Origin: Tetrapisispora phaffii CBS 4417
Taxonomy: Eukaryota; Ascomycota; Saccharomycetes; Saccharomycetales; Saccharomycetaceae
Length of the DNA stretch: 64,000 nucleotides
Direction of reading: 5' to 3'
Assembly (NCBI RefSeq): GCF_000236905.1
Contig: NC_016522.1
Coordinates: forward strand, 992,001 to 1,056,000
Shown here: positions 60,610-64,000 of the stretch, piece after piece
Numbering within the stretch: the first letter of the stretch is position 1
Layout: each line of letters begins with the position of its first letter
Notes under the pieces: generated by a model
Told to the model about the DNA's origin: nothing
The model's input: only the letters and a program-made list of their open reading frames with translations
Database searches by the model: none
Position numbers and translations under genes: made by a program

Positions 60610-63600
60610 ATGGTATTTAAATCATTTAAAAGCAAAGTCAATATAAGAAGGCTCAGTCAAAGTTATACATCGACTCCAAATGCTGCGCCTTTTTTAAATC
60701 ATCATGGTGCTGCAACCGATGTGTTTTTCTTCAATTCAAATCAACATTTGAATGATAATAATCACGACAATAATGATAGTCAATCGAATAATAAAAATGA
60801 TAGCAATACGTATAATGGCAACGATAATTTGAAATATTCGAACAGAAATTCAAAAAATTCAGGTAAAAATTATAACATAAATAATTCATCAAAGTTTATT
60901 GTACCATTATTACTTACTTCAACAGCAACAACAACAAATAATAACTCTGCCACGACAACTGCTGCAACCGCTACTCCAAGAAGAAACTCTCATTTAACTT
61001 CTCAAAATACAACTGTTGCAGTTGCATCTCCTTCTTCAATAAAATCAACTGATTTCCCACAAAATAAGCATATGAAGTATTTGAGACAAACTAATTTAGT
61101 TGTCAAGAGAAGGCAAAAATATTTATTATCTTCAAATCTGAAAAATAACATTTTAAGATTTCATAATAATAATTATACAACAATACCAACAACAAACACT
61201 TTGATCGGGAATAGCATAATAAATTATAACAATTTAAATGGTCAATTCTCTTTAAAAGATTATAAAAAAAATCAACATTATAAGAAAAAAGCTTTCTACT
61301 CAACGAAGACAAACTATTCAAATGATAATATATCAAATGATGAATTATTCAAAAACAATAACAACAATAACATAACCAATGATGTCGATAACAATGGGAA
61401 ACATCCTTTACAAGAAAATCATGATAATGAACAAAATATTGAAGATAATTGGCCTTGGGAGGAAAACGAATCTTACTTAAATAAAGAAACTTTCTTAGAT
61501 TCACATTCACAAAAAATTAAAGAAAACTTCAATAATGAAAATTATGAAATTATTTTACCTTTATACCAATCAATTAAAAGGAACGACTGCATCCCTTCTC
61601 TGGAGACATATTATCAAATTATATTTTCAATCATTAATAGAAAATTCGATTCAAATGATATAAATTATAAAATGTACCAAATTTTATCCATTTATGAAGA
61701 TATTATTATTAAACATAAAATGAAACCAACCGAAGATATTTATAATTTAATTTTACAAAGTTTATTCACATCTTCAATAAAATTGAAAAACACCAAAAAT
61801 GGTCTAGATTTTTATAGAATTGCCATCGAAATTTTTTTACAGATTCATTCAAAATATAATTTATCAAATGATTTAGTAATTAAAAATTTATTAATTGCAA
61901 CTAATTGTTATCCAAATGTTGATTCAAAATTAATGAATACAGAAAAATTAATTAATACCATTAATTCAATTCCAACTTTTTCAATCGAACAAAATTATAA
62001 ATTTTATTATAATTCCCTAATAAACTATTCAATCCTGAAAAATGATTTATATTCATTTAATAAATTATCAACTGATTATGAATTATTGATTGAAGATTTT
62101 ACAACAAAAAGAAATAATAATTTAATAACCGATGATTATCAAATTTGGTCTTTAATCATCTTAGGTAATATATTAATAAAAGGCGATATAAATTATGCCA
62201 CGCAAATTTTTGAAACAAAATTAAATGAAATTTCATCTTTAACAAGCAATAAAAATGAAATCTTTCAATTAGTTAAAAATTTTATTTTATCTGTTTCAAT
62301 TGTTAATCCAAATCATGGTTATGAATTATTATCAACTTTTAAATCAAATATAAGTTGGTTTCCTGATTTTGATTACTACTTTTACTTACGTTTATTGAAT
62401 TATTCTCTAAAAGATTGGGATCTAACTAAAAAATATTATAATTCCCTATATGCATTACCACTTCCAGAAAAGGTGGAAAAGAGTGATATCTTCAACGATA
62501 ACTACATCTTTGATAATAAAACTTTATTATCAGACGATATGGATATTAATGAAAACTGTATTCATGACTTCTTAATTGCACAAGCCTTTCAATGTAGTGA
62601 TTCTGAAATGATTCAAAATTTAATTCATGAATCAATTGTTAAGAAATTCAAATTTAATGATTTGAAAACTTATGAAGTTGTCTTTGAAATTTTCAAAGGC
62701 AATAAAAATATTTATTCAGATGATTTCATCAAAAGTTTTATTGAACTTCATGGTGACTTAATTAAAGAGGAATACTTTAAAGAAAGAAATCTTATTTCAA
62801 ATGATATGGAACATGAAGAAATGTTCCATACTCACAATTTAACAATATTAGATTCATTCGTTAATTTAATTTTACAGAAAAAAATTTATGGCGAAACAAA
62901 TGAGACTTCAATCTTTACTTCAAAGTTTTTCAAAAGTTATTGCAACTTGTCAAATATCTTTAATGTTTACACATTAACTAACTTGAAAATTTGCATAAAC
63001 CATATAAATAAAGATCTTCTAACAAACTCATATGACTATAGTTCAATCTTGGATTTTTATTCAAAGATGATCTTAAAGATAAACAGGGTCGATTTATTGT
63101 TAAACATTCATGGTAATTTAAATGAAGGCAATGGCATTGAAAATAATAAAAATTCAAATGATATTTTAAAAATAAACTTTGATCCACTTTTATTAAATAG
63201 CTTCAATGAATTCAAAGTACAAGTTCATGATGAATTTAAAGAATTTATGAATAAATATAAGGATTTGCATTTTGAACCATCACTTTTGTCAAGCTCTGTT
63301 TCACAAGCTATTAAATTATTTGATTTCTCAACTGATATTGATCATTATTTTACTGGAAATTTAGGTGACTGGGATAAAAGTTATCCTATATCATTGGGTC
63401 CTGTGATTAGAAAATCCGAACACACAGGTATTAGAGAATTCAACCAGTTATACAAAAATGGCTATAAATTCGATTTTGAAACTTATAGAGCATTGTTTTC
63501 TTCAAAAAATTTATCAACTTTCCTAACTAAGGATATGGTCATCAATGCTGTCAAAACTTGTATGGCTGAACATCAAGTTTTAGAATTAAAAAATCTAATC

Positions 63601-64000
63601 AAATTAATGGTTCATAATTTAAATTTAGACTCAATTCGTAGTTTAATTTTAAAAGATAAAGATATTTTAAGTGATAATCTTATTAACAATTTAAATAACA
63701 CATCATTAATGAAGCTAATAAAAAGTCACACGGAGCAGCAAGATTACCTCAACAACAATAATACCTCCATGGAAGAGTTCAATAATTTTTTAACTGATAT
63801 TAAATTTCCTCATAATTTTGCTACAATTAAAGCTCAAACAACTTTTTTCGAGTCCATATCGATGATTTACATGACACTCTATAAACAACATCAATTTGAT
63901 AAGATAATAGAATTTAATAAAGTTTCACCCGTTCAAAATCTTTATTTGCTGTTATTTTCTTATTTAAAAACAAATGATTTATCATCTTTCAAAGAAAATT
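60610..64000 (+). CDS. RPM2: Mitochondrial RNase P protein subunit Rpm2 (3' end outside window)
   Basis: Protein subunit of mitochondrial RNase P, with added roles in mitochondrial translation and P-body function. The ATG at 60610 starts a frame that is open to the window edge (1130 codons); S. cerevisiae Rpm2 has 1202 residues, so the end is probably close. The N-terminus MVFKSFKSK resembles MAFKSF. It leads into a long Asn/Ser/Thr low-complexity region (to about 250), longer than in S. cerevisiae. Matching blocks are PLYQSIKRNDCIPSLETY, NYKMYQILSIYEDII, IYNLILQSLF, DWDLTKKYY and the strong LGDWDKSYPISLGPVIRKSEHTGIREFNQLYKNGYKFDFETY. Helical-repeat (PPR-like) character throughout. Very AT-rich: 60841-60900 has only 10 G+C in 60. 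Confidence 0.9.
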   Translation, partial: MVFKSFKSKVNIRRLSQSYTSTPNAAPFLNHHGAATDVFFFNSNQHLNDNNHDNNDSQSNNKNDSNTYNGNDNLKYSNRNSKNSGKNYNINNSSKFIVPLLLTSTATTTNNNSATTTAATATPRRNSHLTSQNTTVAVASPSSIKSTDFPQNKHMKYLRQTNLVVKRRQKYLLSSNLKNNILRFHNNNYTTIPTTNTLIGNSIINYNNLNGQFSLKDYKKNQHYKKKAFYSTKTNYSNDNISNDELFKNNNNNNITNDVDNNGKHPLQENHDNEQNIEDNWPWEENESYLNKETFLDSHSQKIKENFNNENYEIILPLYQSIKRNDCIPSLETYYQIIFSIINRKFDSNDINYKMYQILSIYEDIIIKHKMKPTEDIYNLILQSLFTSSIKLKNTKNGLDFYRIAIEIFLQIHSKYNLSNDLVIKNLLIATNCYPNVDSKLMNTEKLINTINSIPTFSIEQNYKFYYNSLINYSILKNDLYSFNKLSTDYELLIEDFTTKRNNNLITDDYQIWSLIILGNILIKGDINYATQIFETKLNEISSLTSNKNEIFQLVKNFILSVSIVNPNHGYELLSTFKSNISWFPDFDYYFYLRLLNYSLKDWDLTKKYYNSLYALPLPEKVEKSDIFNDNYIFDNKTLLSDDMDINENCIHDFLIAQAFQCSDSEMIQNLIHESIVKKFKFNDLKTYEVVFEIFKGNKNIYSDDFIKSFIELHGDLIKEEYFKERNLISNDMEHEEMFHTHNLTILDSFVNLILQKKIYGETNETSIFTSKFFKSYCNLSNIFNVYTLTNLKICINHINKDLLTNSYDYSSILDFYSKMILKINRVDLLLNIHGNLNEGNGIENNKNSNDILKINFDPLLLNSFNEFKVQVHDEFKEFMNKYKDLHFEPSLLSSSVSQAIKLFDFSTDIDHYFTGNLGDWDKSYPISLGPVIRKSEHTGIREFNQLYKNGYKFDFETYRALFSSKNLSTFLTKDMVINAVKTCMAEHQVLELKNLIKLMVHNLNLDSIRSLILKDKDILSDNLINNLNNTSLMKLIKSHTEQQDYLNNNNTSMEEFNNFLTDIKFPHNFATIKAQTTFFESISMIYMTLYKQHQFDKIIEFNKVSPVQNLYLLLFSYLKTNDLSSFKEN

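Overview
This is 64 kb of nuclear DNA from a budding yeast of the family Saccharomycetaceae. It is AT-rich, and 26 of its 27 protein genes are recognisable Saccharomyces cerevisiae orthologues or paralogues. No gene here needs an intron, and the standard nuclear code fits. Blocks that lie on two sister regions in S. cerevisiae are interleaved here: YDL105-110 with YGL141-144, YMR270-273 with YML105-115, and the YML123-126 and YML085-091 neighbourhoods. Several expected neighbours are missing (PHO2, TIP20, a URA5/URA10 gene, TAF8, PGA3). This looks like a post-whole-genome-duplication lineage outside Saccharomyces, for example Vanderwaltozyma, Tetrapisispora or Kazachstania. The genus is an inference and is not settled.

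Layout. 0.3-20.3 kb: DNF3 (flippase), NSE4 (Smc5/6), HUL5 (HECT ligase), GPI10 (GPI mannosyltransferase), MSS2 (Cox2 export), KIN28 (TFIIH kinase), MRF1 (mitochondrial release factor), ROG1 (lipase), TMA17 (proteasome chaperone). 20.6-31.5 kb: RRN9 (Pol I factor), SEC65 (SRP), SCS7 (sphingolipid hydroxylase), a ZDS1/ZDS2 gene, a small unrecognised secreted protein, COQ5. 31.7-47.8 kb: a BUL1/BUL2 gene, CTK3, DAT1, VAN1, ATR1, NDI1, GTR1. 48.2-64 kb: a divergent squalene synthase, PHO84, an alpha-tubulin, ERG13, and RPM2, which runs off the right edge. Assembly gaps (N) lie at 39469-39539 and 59941-60119, both inside TA repeats. I saw no tRNA, rRNA, transposon, LTR or CRISPR.

Three observations stand out. 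(1) The squalene-synthase-like gene at 48241-49701 sits between GTR1 and PHO84, not the ERG9 locus. Its first aspartate motif (DTIED) is intact, but the second is SFHKD where ERG9 enzymes have DYxED. (2) SCS7 has a cytochrome b5-like domain that has lost both heme-ligand histidines while the hydroxylase histidine boxes are complete. (3) Four sharply bounded GC-rich islands (about 24.55-26.6, 35.2-36.0, 43.5-44.6 and 58.7-59.75 kb) interrupt the AT-rich background, each over at least one promoter-bearing intergenic region. Two of them carry a perfect 24-bp palindrome. One island runs into the ZDS coding sequence and changes its amino-acid composition.

The genes are ordinary single-copy housekeeping functions with no shared operon-like logic. 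Sterol/isoprenoid (ERG13, the ERG9-like gene), mitochondrial (MRF1, MSS2, COQ5, NDI1, RPM2) and phosphate/TOR-nutrient functions (PHO84, GTR1, BUL) recur but are independently transcribed.
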